Shown: in pieces, positions 35,273 to 48,132 of the stretch
How positions within the stretch are numbered: the stretch's first letter is position 1
Layout of the letters: each line of letters begins with the position of its first letter
Origin: Sequoia sempervirens
Taxonomy: Eukaryota > Streptophyta > Pinopsida > Cupressales > Cupressaceae
Direction of reading: 5' to 3'
DNA length: 64,000 nt
NCBI GenBank assembly: GCA_007258455.2
Contig: VDFB02252616.1
Coordinates: 120,440,552 to 120,504,551, forward strand
Program-made: the position numbers and the translations under genes
The notes under the pieces: generated by a model
What the model saw: only the letters and a program-made list of their open reading frames with translations
Told to the model about the DNA's origin: nothing
Databases searched by the model: none

Positions 35273-36397
35273 TGTACTGTCCCCAACTCAAATCAAGATT
35301 ATTAGCAGCAGATTGGTTGCTCTTTCCTTGGTTTACCTAAGAGGAAGAGGACATAGAGCATTATTGGGTAAGAAATGAAGTCTTTGGCTTGTTCTTAATT
35401 CTAATTTTAAGTTGAGTGCACGTCTTTTGATGCAACTTAAGTGAACTTAAGTTATTTTAAGGAGACTTAAGTTATTTTATGTTGGGCACATCTTTTTAGG
35501 CAACTTAAAGTGATGCCTAGACAAGGGACTTAAGTTGTCCCCTTTTCATGTACTTAAAGTGACAAATAAAAAATAATAAAATATTATAAGTCACTTTATT
35601 AAATGTTATAACATCACTTTATTTAATAAAGTGCTCTTCTAGAAGCTAGAGGTGGTTACATTTGGATTCTTCTAGAAGTTTCAGCTAAGCCTTTAAAAGG
35701 AGGTAAAGGCAAGACATTTGAACATTGTGAGATGAAGTATTCTACTTATTACTGCTACAACTTGGCTTGAGGATTGAAACCCTTGAGTATCCCTAGTTTT
35801 AGTGAGACATACGGGCTCTCCCTAGTCAGAAGAGTGTGTTTCAGTAGAAGAACTTCGGTTTGTGAAACCCTAGCGTATTGTTTATTAAACACTACAACAT
35901 TTTTGGTTTGGAGACCAAAATCACAAATTTATCAGCATTGGTTATTCAAATCTGAAGGTGTTCACTGTTGCAAATCATTCATTTCTAGTTTTTTTGAAAA
36001 CGACGGTTGAAGGGCAACAATTTTAGACCTAAAGATAGTCATTTTGAGTGCCCATCATCACTTTTGGAGGGGCGGCTAGGGTTAGAAAATATTCTAACCC
36101 AAATCTAGAACATTTTTAGTGTGAAATTTGCATGTTTACTTTATGGAAAAGTCTAATATGTAATTCTGAAAATTTCTAGGCAGTTATAAGGGTTTGAAAT
36201 GTCATTTTTCTGAGCATAGTAATATTCAAAATTTTCTATTAAATTTGATTAGAATTTCTGAGTTTGTTTGGAGCTACTTTAATGCAAATAAAATTCAAAT
36301 TTATGCCCTAGTTTGTGAAAAAAATTGTTATTAGTTTTGTGCCCTAGTTTTCAAAAAATTATTGTTTCTTTTTAGTATCTTATTGGGGGATATTACA
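35273..36397 (+). mobile_element. Element A 5' LTR
   Basis: 1,125 bases, starting TGTACTGTCCCCAACTC and ending GGGGATATTACA. It is clearly alignable along its whole length with 40076-41200, with scattered substitutions (by eye in the mid-90s percent). A TTTAAAAGG box around 35693 may be its TATA element. The frames 35184-35378 and 35774-36010 are not conserved proteins. Confidence 0.85.
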
Positions 36398-36398
36398 G

Positions 36399-36410
36399 TG
36401 GTATCAGAGC
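36399..36410 (+). other. Element A primer binding site (initiator tRNA-Met)
   Basis: TGGTATCAGAGC, canonical, one base after the 5' LTR end. Confidence 0.9.
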
Positions 36411-36444
36411 TACAAGAGCTTGGTAGCCTGCTTGGCTTGATTGC

Positions 36445-39170
36445 ATGTGTGGAAAGGGTGGTCATAACCTAGAAAAACAAAAGGAAATGATGGCAGGCAA
36501 CGATCAACAACCATCATCAAGAAAACATATGTTCGTAGAAATGTTAAGACAACTACAAAATACAAATCTTTATTTGAGTCAGATGGCTCATAACACAGCG
36601 AATGGAAGAAATTTGGTGCATACAAAGAGAGAAGATAGTAGCAAAGTTGTAGAAAATAAGGAAAATTCTACCAACAAATCCACAGGTTCATCACAATCCA
36701 GACTGTTCATGCCTACATTTATACAATAGGATGAGCTTACGCAAGAGAAACCTATGGAGGACAATGAGGATGATAGAATTTTGGCTAAGTATCAAGCTTT
36801 GGGGGTAGATTTTCAATCAACCATCTCATTTAGAGATTACTTGGAGGTCACCAAACGCACCAAGCCAAAGCAAAAACAGTGGAACCAAGGGAAACACAAC
36901 TACGAATTGCAAGAAAGGTTAGAACATCCGAAAACATTGAAACCTCATTTTGCAAAGAAAAAAGAAGAGGAAGGAAAGAAAGAAGAATTTCTTCTTCATG
37001 ATTTGCAACCTACAAGTGAACCTAGGAAGAGCAAAATTCAATTGAGGAGAGAACAATGTTGTTTCACATGTCAAGGTGTTCAGACACCTAGTCATACATG
37101 TGGAGGCCCTAAAGAAGAATCACTCCATGCTTTTGCAAGTGAAGAGCACATGACACTTCAAATTGACTACAAGATTGGAGAAGAGTCACCTATTGAAGCT
37201 ACAAATGAAGAGCACATGAAGATTGAAGAAGATACTGCCATGGAGATTGTCAAACTAGCCATGTTAGATCAACTACAAGAAGGTATGAGATTGTTTGATA
37301 TTCCTCTAATTGATCCTAGCATTGCTTCATCAGCCTTACCTCATCTTGGCAAGGAATCAAATTGTGGTTTGGGTGTCTTTGAGATAGATGTTCATACAAA
37401 TGATGGCAATTCAGAAATTTCAATATGTGGTAAACAAAGAGGTTTGGATAAGACTAATTTGACATTGCAAGATGTGGAGGATCACTTGATGGTTAAGGGA
37501 GTCATAGCTGTACATACACTTTCTAGATCAACCATTAAGGAAGATCATGATTACTTTGGTGGTGACCCTTTGATAGAGCATGATGATACCCTAGTTTATA
37601 CACATGGATGTAATGGAGAAGAGGCCAAGAAGGAAGCTGATTTGGAGGTGCATGATTATGAAGACCAATCTGAAGTTTTGCATGGAGGTGTTGGGTCTCA
37701 TAAGTCACACCCTTTGGAAGGTCAACTAAGGGTAAATGAAGGTATGGTTTTGGCAGCTCTAAACCATTTTGATCATGTTCAAAAGATGATGGCAGGTTTG
37801 TGTTGGAAGGCTCTAGGGAATCATTATGATTTTGAGGGAGGTCCATCTCTTTCCGACTTGCACGAACTCAAGGAGGCCTTGGTGGTAGTGAAATCATACT
37901 ACCTACACTTTCTTGTGGATAGAGATCATCTCTTCAAGCTTGGTGAGATATACTTTGATGCTTTGAGAAGAAAAAAAATATGAGGTGGATAAGCTTTGTG
38001 AGGAGTTGAGCATGGTACACTTTTCATCATACATAGCAGAATTTCAGACTTCTATGTCAACCACATTTGATGAAAAACAGTGCAACATGAAGATGGCAAA
38101 AAGTGGAGACATAGAGGAAGGACTTTAAAGGTCCTATGATGAAGTCATGAAGGTAGAAGAGACACATACACATGGAGATTCAACTTCCAGCCATGGGACA
38201 AAGTTTGTGACACATGATACACTTGATTTTCACTTGGAGACATCTCAAGGACCAGCACTTGTTGATATCCATCCACTTATGGGAAGAGAGATGATTGAGA
38301 TTGAGGAAGAAATCACACTTGGGCATGAGGTAAGGACTGATTTTCTGATGTATGAAAACAGTCCCTTATCTTCATATCATCATGATATAACAGTCAAGAG
38401 GATCAGCCTTGAGGCTTGTGATTTCCCTTGGGAGACTCGTGTTAGATTGGTACTTGATGCAACAAGGAGGAAGAAGATGTTTGAGGTGAATGAAGACACT
38501 ATGGAAATTTATGATAATTGTTCTTATTTTCTAATTTGGAACAAGTCTTTGGTTTTTGCATAATTTTGAGTTGGTAGCTCCTACTCATGAGGAGGATAGT
38601 AAGAAGTCTTCTTCTATTGTTGGAATTCAATTGGAAGACAAACACAAGGTCTTGTTTGTGTGTCCAAGACCCAAGAAGACCAAGTTAGTACAACTTGACA
38701 TGGCAAAGACAAAGAAGATTCAAAGCATGGGGCATGTAAGGAATAAGCTATGCATGGTGGCTAAGCAAGTGGAGCCATCCGGTTTGAGGTATGATTCAAA
38801 ACTCTTTTGAGTGTTTACATAGCTTGCTTCAAGAGGTTTTTGTCACCTCTTTCAGAGAGCCATTTAAAGGCTTGCATCATGGACTTGGATGTGCATGATA
38901 TTTATGGAACCACCATTGAAAAGTATGATGCAAATGTTGATTTCATGATTACACACAACGATATAATATCTTCACATGATTTTGGTAGTCAAATGGTGAT
39001 TGAAATGCTTCAAGGGGATAATGTTGGTAAGAGGCTTCATTTTGTTGATCTCCAATATTTTGTGGCTAAGTATGAAATAGGGATGATAGGTGTAAGGTAC
39101 ACAAGAGGCTTGGCATTGCATAATGGTTTTATTATTCCTTGCTCAATGAGATCATCATCACTGGAATGAC
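36445..39170 (+). pseudogene. Element A Gag-knuckle/cargo ORF (broken)
   Basis: Coding starts near 36445 (frame 36445-36729, stop), then a 409-codon frame 36754-37983. Early on it has CCFTCQGVQTPSHTC (about 37057), a C-x2-C-x7-H-x-C knuckle like that of chromovirus Gag proteins. Next are LQPTS (about 37009), LIDPSIASSALPHLGKES and, near the end, KSYYLHFLVDRDHLFKLGE. At 37971-37979 an A-run shifts the frame; the protein continues as YEVDKLCEELSMV, with one TAA at 38126, to 38563. Further pieces are 38556-38810 and 38807-39169. Compared with B the order LQPTS, DRDH, EVDxLC is kept. Function unknown; it may package or accompany element RNA if the knuckle is used. The 39173-39620 stretch is decayed linker with the VAQWSS motif. 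Confidence 0.7.
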
Positions 39171-39559
39171 ACATGGAACGTAATTTTTTGATTTCAGCTA
39201 AGGCTTATTGTCATGATGGAGATTGTGCTACATTGAGTTATCCTTGCATAATGCTTACATTTCCAAAGTACTTCTTATGCGGAGTTGGAGTTCACGATGG
39301 CTGGGAAGAAGGTTGTATTGAGAGCTTTAGCAGATGGTGCTCCAAGGGTAGTGTCAGCGAAAAGGATGGAGGTTTTTTTTGTGCATGATAAGGTAGATGG
39401 TTTTATACATTTTCACTTCCAATCATGAGTCATCATCCTTATGAAGATTTGGGGAACATGATAATCAGAGTAGCGCAATGGTCTTCTGCAAAGATTAAGG
39501 TATGTGATGGTGAGTTTGTTGATTACATGTTGAGAATAATTGCATTTCTATCCAGGAGA

Positions 39560-40075
39560 GATAAGGAGAATATTCAAATTGCACAAGAACAACAAAAGAA
39601 ATATGTTGATTGCCATTGAGTTGAGAGGTCTTTTGAGGTGGGAGACTTGGTATTTATGTGTCTTCAACCTTATAGGCAGTCTTCCTTGAGGTAAGTGGGG
39701 TGGAAAAGCTTAAACCCAAATTTTATGGGCCTTTCAAGGTATCCAGGAGAATTGAAGTAGCAGGAGCTGGAGCTGCCATCTACAAGCAAGATCCACAATG
39801 TATTCTATGTGCCATGTCTCAAAAAGGCACTTGGACAACATGTGACACCTTCTGCGGAATTGCCTCCCATGCATCTGAAGAGGGTAAATTGATACTTATT
39901 CCAGAAACAATTTTACAAATAAGGGAGAAAAAGGTTAAAGAATAAGGTAATTTCTGAATATCTTATCAAATGGAAAAGCTTGTCTTTGGAGGATGCAACA
40001 TGGGAAGGAGAGGAGATTCTTAAGCATCCAAGCCTTCAAATGCTTGAGGACAAGCATTCTTTAGGTGGGGAGGAT
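39560..40075 (+). pseudogene. Element A integrase C-terminus with chromodomain and PPT
   Basis: Relic of a chromovirus pol end. In broken frames it reads AQEQQKKYVDCH, VERSFEVGDLVFM, LQPYRQSSLR, then LKPKFYGPFKVSRRI (39703 on, the GPF/Y module), then HNVFYVPCLKKALG-like residues. After a change of frame comes EYLIKWKSLSLEDATWEGE (39957 on), a chromodomain core with its aromatic residues, and LQMLEDKHSLGG ending at the polypurine tract GGTGGGGAGGA (40063 on). In living elements the chromodomain guides integration to marked chromatin. Here only the tail is left, retained next to the LTR with the plus-strand primer tract. Confidence 0.8.
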
Positions 40076-41200
40076 TGTGATGTCCCCAACTCAAATCAAG
40101 ATGATTAGTAGCAAATTGGTTGTTCTTTCCTTGGTTTACCCAAGAGGAAAACAACGTAGAGCATTATTGGGTAAGAAATGAAGTCCTTGGCTTGTTCTTA
40201 ATTCTAATTTTAAGTTGAGTGCATGTCTTTTGATGCAACTTTAGTGAACTTAAGATATTTTAAGGGGACTTAAGTTATTTTATGCTAGGCATGTCTTTTT
40301 AGGCAAATCAAAGTGATGCCTAGCCAAGGGACTTAAGTTATCCCCTTTTCATGTACTTAAAGTGACAAATAAAAAATAATAAAATATTATAAGTCACTTT
40401 ATTAAATGTTATACCATCACTTTATTTAATAAAGTGCTCTTCTAGAAGCTAGAGGTGGTTACATTTGGATTCTTTTAGAAGTTTCAACTAAGCCTTTAAA
40501 AGGAGGTGAAGGCAAGACATTTGGACATTGTGAGATGAAGTTTTATACTTATTGTTGCTGCAACTTGGCTTGAGGATTGAAACCCTTGAGTATCCCTAGT
40601 TTCGGTGAGACATACGGGCTCTCCCTAGTCAGAAAAGTGTTTTTGGTGGAAGAACTTCAATTTACGAAACCCTAGCACATTGTTTATTAAACACTGCAAC
40701 ATTTTTGGTTTGGAGGCCAAAATCATAAGGTTATCAATGTTGGTTATTCAGATATGAAGGTGTTCACTACTGCAAATCATTCATTTCTAGTTTTTCTGAA
40801 GATGATGGTTGAAGGGCAACAATTTCAAACCTAAAGATAGTCATTTTGAGCGCCCAACATCACTTTTGGAGGGGCGGCTAGGGTTAGAAAATATTCTAAC
40901 CCAAATTTGGAACATTTTTTATATGAAATTTGCATGCTTACTTTATGGAAAAGTCTGATATGTAATTCTAAAAATTTATGGGCTGTTATAAGGGTTTGAA
41001 ATGTCATTTTTTCTGAGCATAGTAATATTAAATTTTTTCTATTAAATCTAATCAGAATTTTTGAGTTTGTTTGGAGCTACTTTAATGCAAATAAAATTCA
41101 GATTTATGCCCTAGTTTGTGAAGAAATTTGTTATTAGTTTTGTGCCCTAGTTTTTTGAAAATTATTGTTTATTTTTAGTATCCTATTTGGGGATATTTCA
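40076..41200 (+). mobile_element. Element A 3' LTR
   Basis: 1,125 bases, TGTGATGTCCCCAACTC...GGGGATATTTCA, the partner of 35273-36397. The right flank ATTTG then rejoins the D LTR sequence TGAGAGAATGAAC. Confidence 0.85.
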
Positions 41201-41205
41201 ATTTG

Positions 41206-41904
41206 TGAGAGAATGAACTTTGGCATGTGTTGTTAAATATTGGTGCCTCCATAATCTAGTAGGTTGTCACTCCAAACTTTGGGTGTGAGCTTTGTCAATA
41301 ATTGTATGCTAGTGTATTACATCTGTTGGGTATGAGCATTGGAACACTTCTTGTATTGCCAGGCAAGGATCTGAAATTGTTATTTAGTGGACATAACTCA
41401 TTTAAGCCTGTGGTGGAGGTTGGCAAGGTTGGTCATTGCCATAGAGAACAACAGGTTGTCATATGAAGGGAGGCAATTAGAGAGTTGGTTGGCCGCTACT
41501 GTTGATAGCCATTGGCACTGTTAAGGTCAGAAAATAATACAATCCATCTCAATAATCTGCTAATGTTACGTTCAAATTGTAATAAATATTCAGTTCAGAT
41601 TGATATCTTACTTCAGTACTTTGGTGTATGGCTGTTGTTATCAATTAATGCTTAGGAATTGTTAGTGTTGTTGATACTCTGCTTAATTTGAATGTAATGA
41701 ATGGTCTTCTAGACTGAAAACAACACAATACATGGGATTGTACATTTATTTAGTTGAATATACAAGCTTTGCTTCACCCATAATCATTGAAAGGTATCCA
41801 GTTCAGTTAGTATGTTACTTGTTTGACAAAATGTCCCATGTGTCAAACTAACATAATCGAGCAAGTCATGAAAATCAAAAGTCAAACTAGGGTGGGACAT
41901 TATA
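41206..41904 (+). mobile_element. Element D 3' LTR, right segment
   Basis: Continuation of the D LTR after element A, aligned with positions 29-740. It ends GGGACATTATA. The next five bases TTGGG should be the duplication of D, whose other copy lies outside the window. Confidence 0.8.
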
Positions 41905-43134
41905 TTGGGCAATGAAGTTATGGAGTTTTAAGGGGGGGTTGCACTAATTACCTAGGTCATAACACTCTACATAGGGGCGTAAAAACCTTGGAGTGAAGCG
42001 TTGACTTTTGGGGGTTCTTTCTTCTTGTGTTGGAGGCACCAAGGGTTTATTATATGAAGTCTCATGATTCCCAGGTGAACTAGCAAGAAATGATGAGTTT
42101 TCTAATGCATTTATCCCTCTTGTACCAACAATTTTATGTTGTATCAGACTTGCATAAGATTGGTTGTCCATTTCCAAACTATTAATCAATTTAATGGTCA
42201 TTAATGGTCATTTTGGAGTGTTCTTATGGAGTACTTTTGTTTAAGGGTATTGTTGAGTGAACTATAAATGTTGGTGATAAGTTTCTAGATGTTTATCTTG
42301 TTGTTATGATATGGCTACCAGTGACACTTTAGTGTTGCACAACAATCACAAAGATTAGTAAAAACTACGTTGGGTGGTTTGATGGTGTTGACATGTCTTT
42401 TGGATACTAATTTCAATGTGTTTCAGACCCGTTGAGTAGTGTTTCCAATAGAGCAAAGTTTGATCAAGCCTATATCAGTCACTAATACCAACTATCAGAG
42501 GTATATCTTTGATTGGGTATTTTGATTACATTGGTCATCTATGATTATTCAGCTAATTATGGGTTCCTGCAACAATTATGTTGAGTTGTAATGCATTTGA
42601 TATAATTATGTAATACCCTAAATGGTTGTACCACCAATGACTTTGTCAAGTTCTTTAATATATTTACCCACCCCGCTGAATAAGTAGAAGTATTGAATTT
42701 GTTCATCCCACTAAATAAGTGGAAATGTTGTTTGTTCATCCCACTCAATAAGTGGAGGAATTGTAATTGCACTCACTACTAGATAAGTGGAAGTGTCAAT
42801 GCTTATTGTAACTACATACTCCACTGAAAAAGTGAAGAAATATGCTTTCTTTTCAATTTTTGCATATCACACTCCACTGAAGAAGTGGGATTGGCTGAGT
42901 TGCTGCCTAGTTTGTTTCCTTCAAAGTTGTTGCATTCTAGAAAGTTGTGTGGTCCTATACACCTTATGCTCTCATCTTGCCCATCCCAAGAACTAGGTGA
43001 TCAGAAAGTGGAAAAGACATTGTATTGTAACTCATTTTCAGTTGGGAAGAATTTAATAAAATAAAAAATTAAGGGTGTTTGAGGCCAGCAAGGATGAAAA
43101 CACTTTAAGGCAATTTTGAGGTTGGGACGGAAAC
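41905..43134. other. Spacer with LTR-like palindrome array, left of solo LTR J
   Basis: No gene is supported. From 42671 to 42900 it holds about six copies of a short palindrome near CCCACTAAATAAGTGG, the same motif seen in the B LTRs. The segment may therefore be part of an unidentified LTR (perhaps distantly related to B's) into which J inserted. The frames 41944-42201 (minus) and 42787-42996 are short and unsupported. Confidence 0.4.
42673..42893. repeat. Palindrome array CCCACT-n-AAGTGG
   Basis: The copies include CCCACTAAATAAGTGG (42707-42722) and CCCACTCAATAAGTGG (42740-42755), with weaker ones near 42674, 42774, 42821 and 42873. Each can form a hairpin with a 5-6 bp stem. Spacing is 30-50 bases. 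Confidence 0.65.
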
Positions 43135-45986
43135 CGTTATGTCCCCAAAACCGTAGTGCCAAAATATGAAGTATGGGAACATGAAATCGATATCAAAATA
43201 TAAATATAAAAGACTGCAATAAAAATCGTTATAATTATAATTATCACCAATAATATTATAATTATAGTAGTCAAATAAAAGGTATAAATATTAATAGTAA
43301 TTACCAAACTCGATATTATAATCATTATAATAAATAAATAATATATAACTACCATAATCACAATATTGACAATTAAATGCCATTATAAATATAAATAACT
43401 CCCATCTTATTATTATATTATAACTATATATAGAACAACTAATATTGTATTAAAGAAACGCCACCAGGAGATAAACTATAAACATACAACATATAATGTT
43501 ACTATAAGTATCAAAGACAAATTATTTCATTATAAACAAAGGCACGTAATATTCTATACGGGACATTCGAGTTCCTGTGTGAACCAATAAAATTTGTAAT
43601 GCCCGATACGCAAAAAGGCTTCGGCCATCTGCTATCCTTCAACAGCGGCATGATAATCGTGCTTAATTCCTCAGACATCCATAATTACCAAGGGAATAGT
43701 CCGCCAATCTAAGCATCGGGAAACATCAAACTCAGTAACGCATTCCAAATATCTCTCAAACATTTATTCGATCCTTCTTTTAATTGGAAGTTCCATGCTA
43801 ATAGCGATGGTCCATAAATTTTGAATTCGTCAACCCTGAGAATCATCACATTAAAATCTCTGTCGACGTATAGGTTATATCTAATGATCCAACACCGAAA
43901 TATTCATAACTCGATAACACTCAGCATTGAAATATCCGCTGGTTATCCACAACCGTGAAACTCACTTTTTGCCCGACCCCTCCCTATTTAACATATTTCA
44001 AATATGTTTACGCTAGCTGCTAACCTATGCTCCAAATAGATATCGAATGTCTTGTACAATTTTCTCTTCACAAGACGTTGGATTACATGGCTAGCTTAAG
44101 ACGGGTAACATTACGCAAAATGAATGTCTCATTGCAAGCCGTCCACAATACATAGCATGTCTGGAAGACACCAGTATTCATACCTACGGTTCACATACCT
44201 ATAGGCAGCCCGATGAATTTAGCCTACTTCGAATGCACTGGTTTATAAGCGCCGTCCTGTTGGAAAAGCAATCATGCAGTCAAGGCATAAATCACTAGTT
44301 AAGGTCTTCAAGGGAAAGATAATTAAAAGACATCGATGCCTTTCTTGACAACGATTAGGCTTAACCAAGGGGTGCAATTAGTTTTGAGATAAGGAAAAGT
44401 CATCACCTTTCCAGTAGGGGTATCCTTGATCAAAAATATATAAGAGTTAATTAGAAGAGAAGAGCAGAGGGGATCATAGAATGGTAGAAATATGTAGGTT
44501 GGAAAAAGCAGTGTGCATAATTACAGGTTAAGTACACCAAAGGAAATATTATAGAGACTGCCATAACCGTGTGAAGAACTGGAAGACAAGTAAGGCATTA
44601 GGAGACGGGGAAGACATAGCCGAACAGGTGAAGTAATTCACTTAGTAATTAATATCTAGAACTCCATGATATAGAACTTGTAAATCATGTAGTAATAGAA
44701 GACTGATCATACGATTCTTATAAGCATTATTGCCTACACCTCGTGATCTGTTTAATAAATACAATTGAGTCATTGACTACCTTTAATTATCCTACCTGAT
44801 GTGTAAATGACTTAGGAATAAGGCCTGCTTCTGTTTGCTTCCATGCCATGACTGACCCTTGAATGACCCAATCTGTGAGATTGCTCACTAGCTTTAGTAT
44901 GTAGTTTCCAAATCTGAAATGATGATATTGGATATTAAATTGGGAAAATAGATTCATAGCAATCGATATTGGATATTAAATCGGGGCGGACTGTGTAGTC
45001 CTGGAATGTTTATAGACTGCAATTGTCTCTTCTACCAGAACTGGTTCTATTGATGACTGACCTATAACTTGTGACTGATGTCTGGGTTTGCAAATAACAA
45101 ATAGTTCGAAACTAATTTACTGTAGACTGCATTGATCAGAGATTATAATGAGCATATAGGCATGGATACTAATTGATTCATTTCTGCACTTTAAAGAACT
45201 CTCATGCTAGGACTCATTGATATTGTGTGCATTTATTGAACTAAACTAAATGGTAGGACTGCATTAATCTATAGAATATGGTGGATGATCAATGGATACG
45301 AATCTGGTTATATTGACTTTGCACTCTGATATATTATCATACTGAATTATATACTCATGTTGGAATCTTCAGAACATACTAAGTGAAATTGCAAGCATAT
45401 CAATCATGATTGCATACCTGAAAATTGTATAGAACTGTCTGCATTTTTTATTGTAATCCCACCAAGAGAGCTGAGTCATGACTTAAGTGGTTTGTCTAAA
45501 TACCTCACCCAGGTTCCGCCCCACTGGCCCAAAGCAAGGGTTGGGCATTCTGCCCCACTGGCTCGAAGCAAGGGTTGGGTCATGGAGGGGTGAGGGTCCC
45601 ACCTTAGATTCAGCCCCACAGGCCCGAGCAAGGGTTGGGCAAAATTCTGCCCCACTGGCCCGAAGCAAGGGTTGGGCAATAGGAGGTGGTAAACCGTTGG
45701 CCCCTTAGAGATTCTCCTCTCCTGATGGGCTGAGTGACTCTTATGACTTCAATCTGTAAGTATGATTATGTCTGCATAATTGCATTATGATTATGTCTTA
45801 TTTTTGGATATCTAGATATTAATGCTAACAGATATGTTGTCAATATGATGAATACAGGATTCCAATATAAAGTTATGGAATTAGGAGAACATTCATTTGG
45901 ACGAAAGAAACCCTAATCCTAATCAACAAGCGAATTCTAGGGCAAACAAGTGAGTTCTAGGGCAAGGTTGGGTAAAGGACATCACA
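43135..45986 (+). mobile_element. Solo LTR J
   Basis: A 2,852-bp unit starting CGTTATGTCCCC (the expected initial T is C) and ending GGGTAAAGGACATCACA. A perfect 5-bp duplication GAAAC flanks it (43130-43134 and 45987-45991). Its last ~450 bases match the end of element C's LTR (e.g. AAACCCTAATCCTAATCAAC at about 45909 and 49659), so J and C are one family. No primer site or coding region is inside. It contains a GC-rich minisatellite at 45515-45680. Confidence 0.75.
45515..45680. repeat. GC-rich minisatellite in LTR J
   Basis: Four imperfect copies of a unit near GCCCCACTGGCCCGAAGCAA followed by GGGTTGGGC, beginning about 45518, 45552, 45614 and 45651. A weaker related stretch exists in element C at 49176-49260. 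The small frames over it on both strands are products of the repeat. Confidence 0.65.
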
Positions 45987-45991
45987 GAAAC

Positions 45992-48132
45992 CCTTTCCTC
46001 ATGCTTAATCATTCCGGTAATTGTTACAGTATGCTGATCAGAGGTAATAATTGGATATTTTCAGGATTTGAAGCTGGTTACATTAACTTTCATCCAGGCG
46101 CCACTGGAAGCAAGTCACTTTCAACCAACACCAGGCAGATTTCCAAGAATTTCACCCAGATCTGGAGGCTGACCACCATCATTTGCTACAGAATGCTAGG
46201 GATAACTTGTTGCAAACTTTAAGAACACCCGGATCACTCTGTTTCATCTGCAATTGAACAGCAGACACTTCTGCAGACCACCCACCATCCAGGAAGGTCA
46301 CTGCTGGTCACCAGGCTGTAACAGGTGCCTCTATACATTGCTACTGCAGACACTTGGGTGATCGACCAGATCTGACCCTGATCGCCCAGATCAGGTCAGG
46401 ATAGCCAGATCTGAGTACAGGACAGCAAACAGGTCGTATCAAATGATAAATTCCTATCTATCTCACAAGGGTTTCTTGTAAGTTCTCGTGAATTTTACCT
46501 GATTGTAAGCCAGAATAAAATTATAAGTCTTGCTGTCTACGGGTTTGAAAAATAAATGATGCCAAACATGCAAGTTTAACAATTATTCATTGATTCAAAA
46601 ATCTGATTACAAGCAGTACTGTTATTATTTCATTTCCATCTGTAAACCCAAGTGCAGTACTGTTAATTGTTTCAATTCCAGCTATAAATTAGTGCAATCA
46701 GAAGTAAACCCTAGCACTGATTATTTTACTAGAGTCCATTAACAATCTACAGGACATGTATGCAAGCAACCAAAGAGAGAAAATAATCTGGGGACATCAC
46801 ACTCAGATGACTCGGCATTTTTTAACAATTCTATGTTAATCATACATGTCTTTTTACAACTGTCAATTTATTCTTATATACAGACTTCATTTTCAGATTT
46901 GAAACATCAAACTCTGGTGGTCAAGTACTTTTTACCAATTCATCTCCTTATATTCCTCAACTAGTGGATGGTTTAGGTTAATTTTCTATCTTTTGACAAG
47001 GTTATGCATACAATATAATGACCAATAGGTGGTAAGAGCAATCTACATTTCAAATCTTCACTTAGTTGCTTCTATTCCTGAAATTCAAGATGGAAATGTT
47101 TTACCACTAGAGGTATACAATATATGTATAGGATATTTATACCTAGATGTTAAAACACTCATTGCTACTAAAGTTATATGATGAATTCAAGCAGAGGGCT
47201 CTGGATGAGATGGAACAAGCTTCATCAGAAAATCTGCCAAAGACCAAATGCAAAAAATTCCAAGAACTTGAATAACATCATTTAGTGTTTGCAATGATTT
47301 TATTGCCAATGTCTGCACTGCAGTCTCTGAAGCTTTAATCGAAAATATCAAGGATGTTACTAGGTGGGCAGCTCTATTCAATTGATAAAGTCTGTAAACC
47401 TACAAGAACATTGAACAGAAACTAAATAAGAAAATAATCTTCCAAAATTTCAAGTATCATAAATAAGCATCTAACATGCTACAAATATAACTATGGTTAT
47501 TCATTTATGATACGAATCACATCTTATTTCCAGCTATCCAGCTATTCATTCTTTGTTTCTTAGAATTGAAACAGTTCTTGCAAATGAACAGATGAAAGGT
47601 TTGCAGCTGCATCTTAACATATAATGTCATAAGTAGTAATTTATAATCTGTAACAACTAATAAACAAAAAAGATATCTGTGAATCTAAATATTACATTTA
47701 TTAAAATTTTGGAAGACAAAATAATGTTGGAACTTGGAAAGTATAAATACAGAAATGTCATGGCTCCTATCTAAGCACTGATTAAGACTAGGTAAGAACT
47801 TGGAAGAGCACAAATATAATGGTATACTTGAATAACTTCACCCAAAGTTCAAACTAATTTGTAATTGCGGTCTACCATCTTTTGAAGTGTAACACCCATC
47901 GAAGAATTATATCGACAGAGGGCAGACTAATGGTGTGAACATAGTTAAAAAAAAATATAGAGTGACTGTTTCTTCTCTGACAGCATTGCATCAACGTCCA
48001 TATGATTATACTCTTGCATTTTAAAATTGGATTATAGATATCCCAATGTTGTGTCTCCTGTCCATCTGCATCATGGAATAATGTGCTACTACAGTCCAAA
48101 AGTTGGATCTTTACATCAAATTTTAAGCATAT
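45992..48132. other. Unassigned spacer between J and C, with possible LTR end at 46801
   Basis: At 46790-46801, GGGGACATCACA would read TGTGATGTCCCC on the minus strand, the start signature of the A-type LTRs, so a minus-strand LTR remnant may lie to its left. From 46802 to 48132 nothing matches the elements here. Two minus-strand frames (47381-47187, preceded by TTTACAG like a splice acceptor, and 48138-47872) are of exon-like size and not obviously repetitive, but I do not recognise a protein. Confidence 0.3.

Larger units (their letters stand above)
35273..41200 (+). mobile_element. Element A: non-autonomous chromovirus derivative
   Basis: A 5,928-bp element inserted in the 3' LTR of D. 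Its two LTRs are both 1,125 bases as delimited (35273-36397, 40076-41200) and start TGT..TGTCCCC. The flanking 5-bp duplication is worn: GTTCG on the left, ATTTG on the right; the untouched homologue near position 25 reads GTTCA. The interior holds a canonical initiator-Met primer site, a Gag-like zinc knuckle, a cargo ORF shared with B and D, then an integrase C-terminus with chromodomain and a polypurine tract. Protease, reverse transcriptase, RNase H and integrase core are missing. Confidence 0.85.

Noticed and set aside
35273..41200. Element A as an autonomous gypsy element
   Set aside because: Only the Gag knuckle and the integrase tail/chromodomain are present; no protease, YMDD or integrase core motif was found in any frame.
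42673..42893. CRISPR-like array (short palindromes at intervals)
   Set aside because: Repeats are only about 16 bases and poorly conserved, spacing is irregular, and the surroundings are eukaryotic retrotransposon DNA.
45476..45708. Three overlapping frames at the J minisatellite
   Set aside because: Open frames are produced by the repeat unit itself on both strands.
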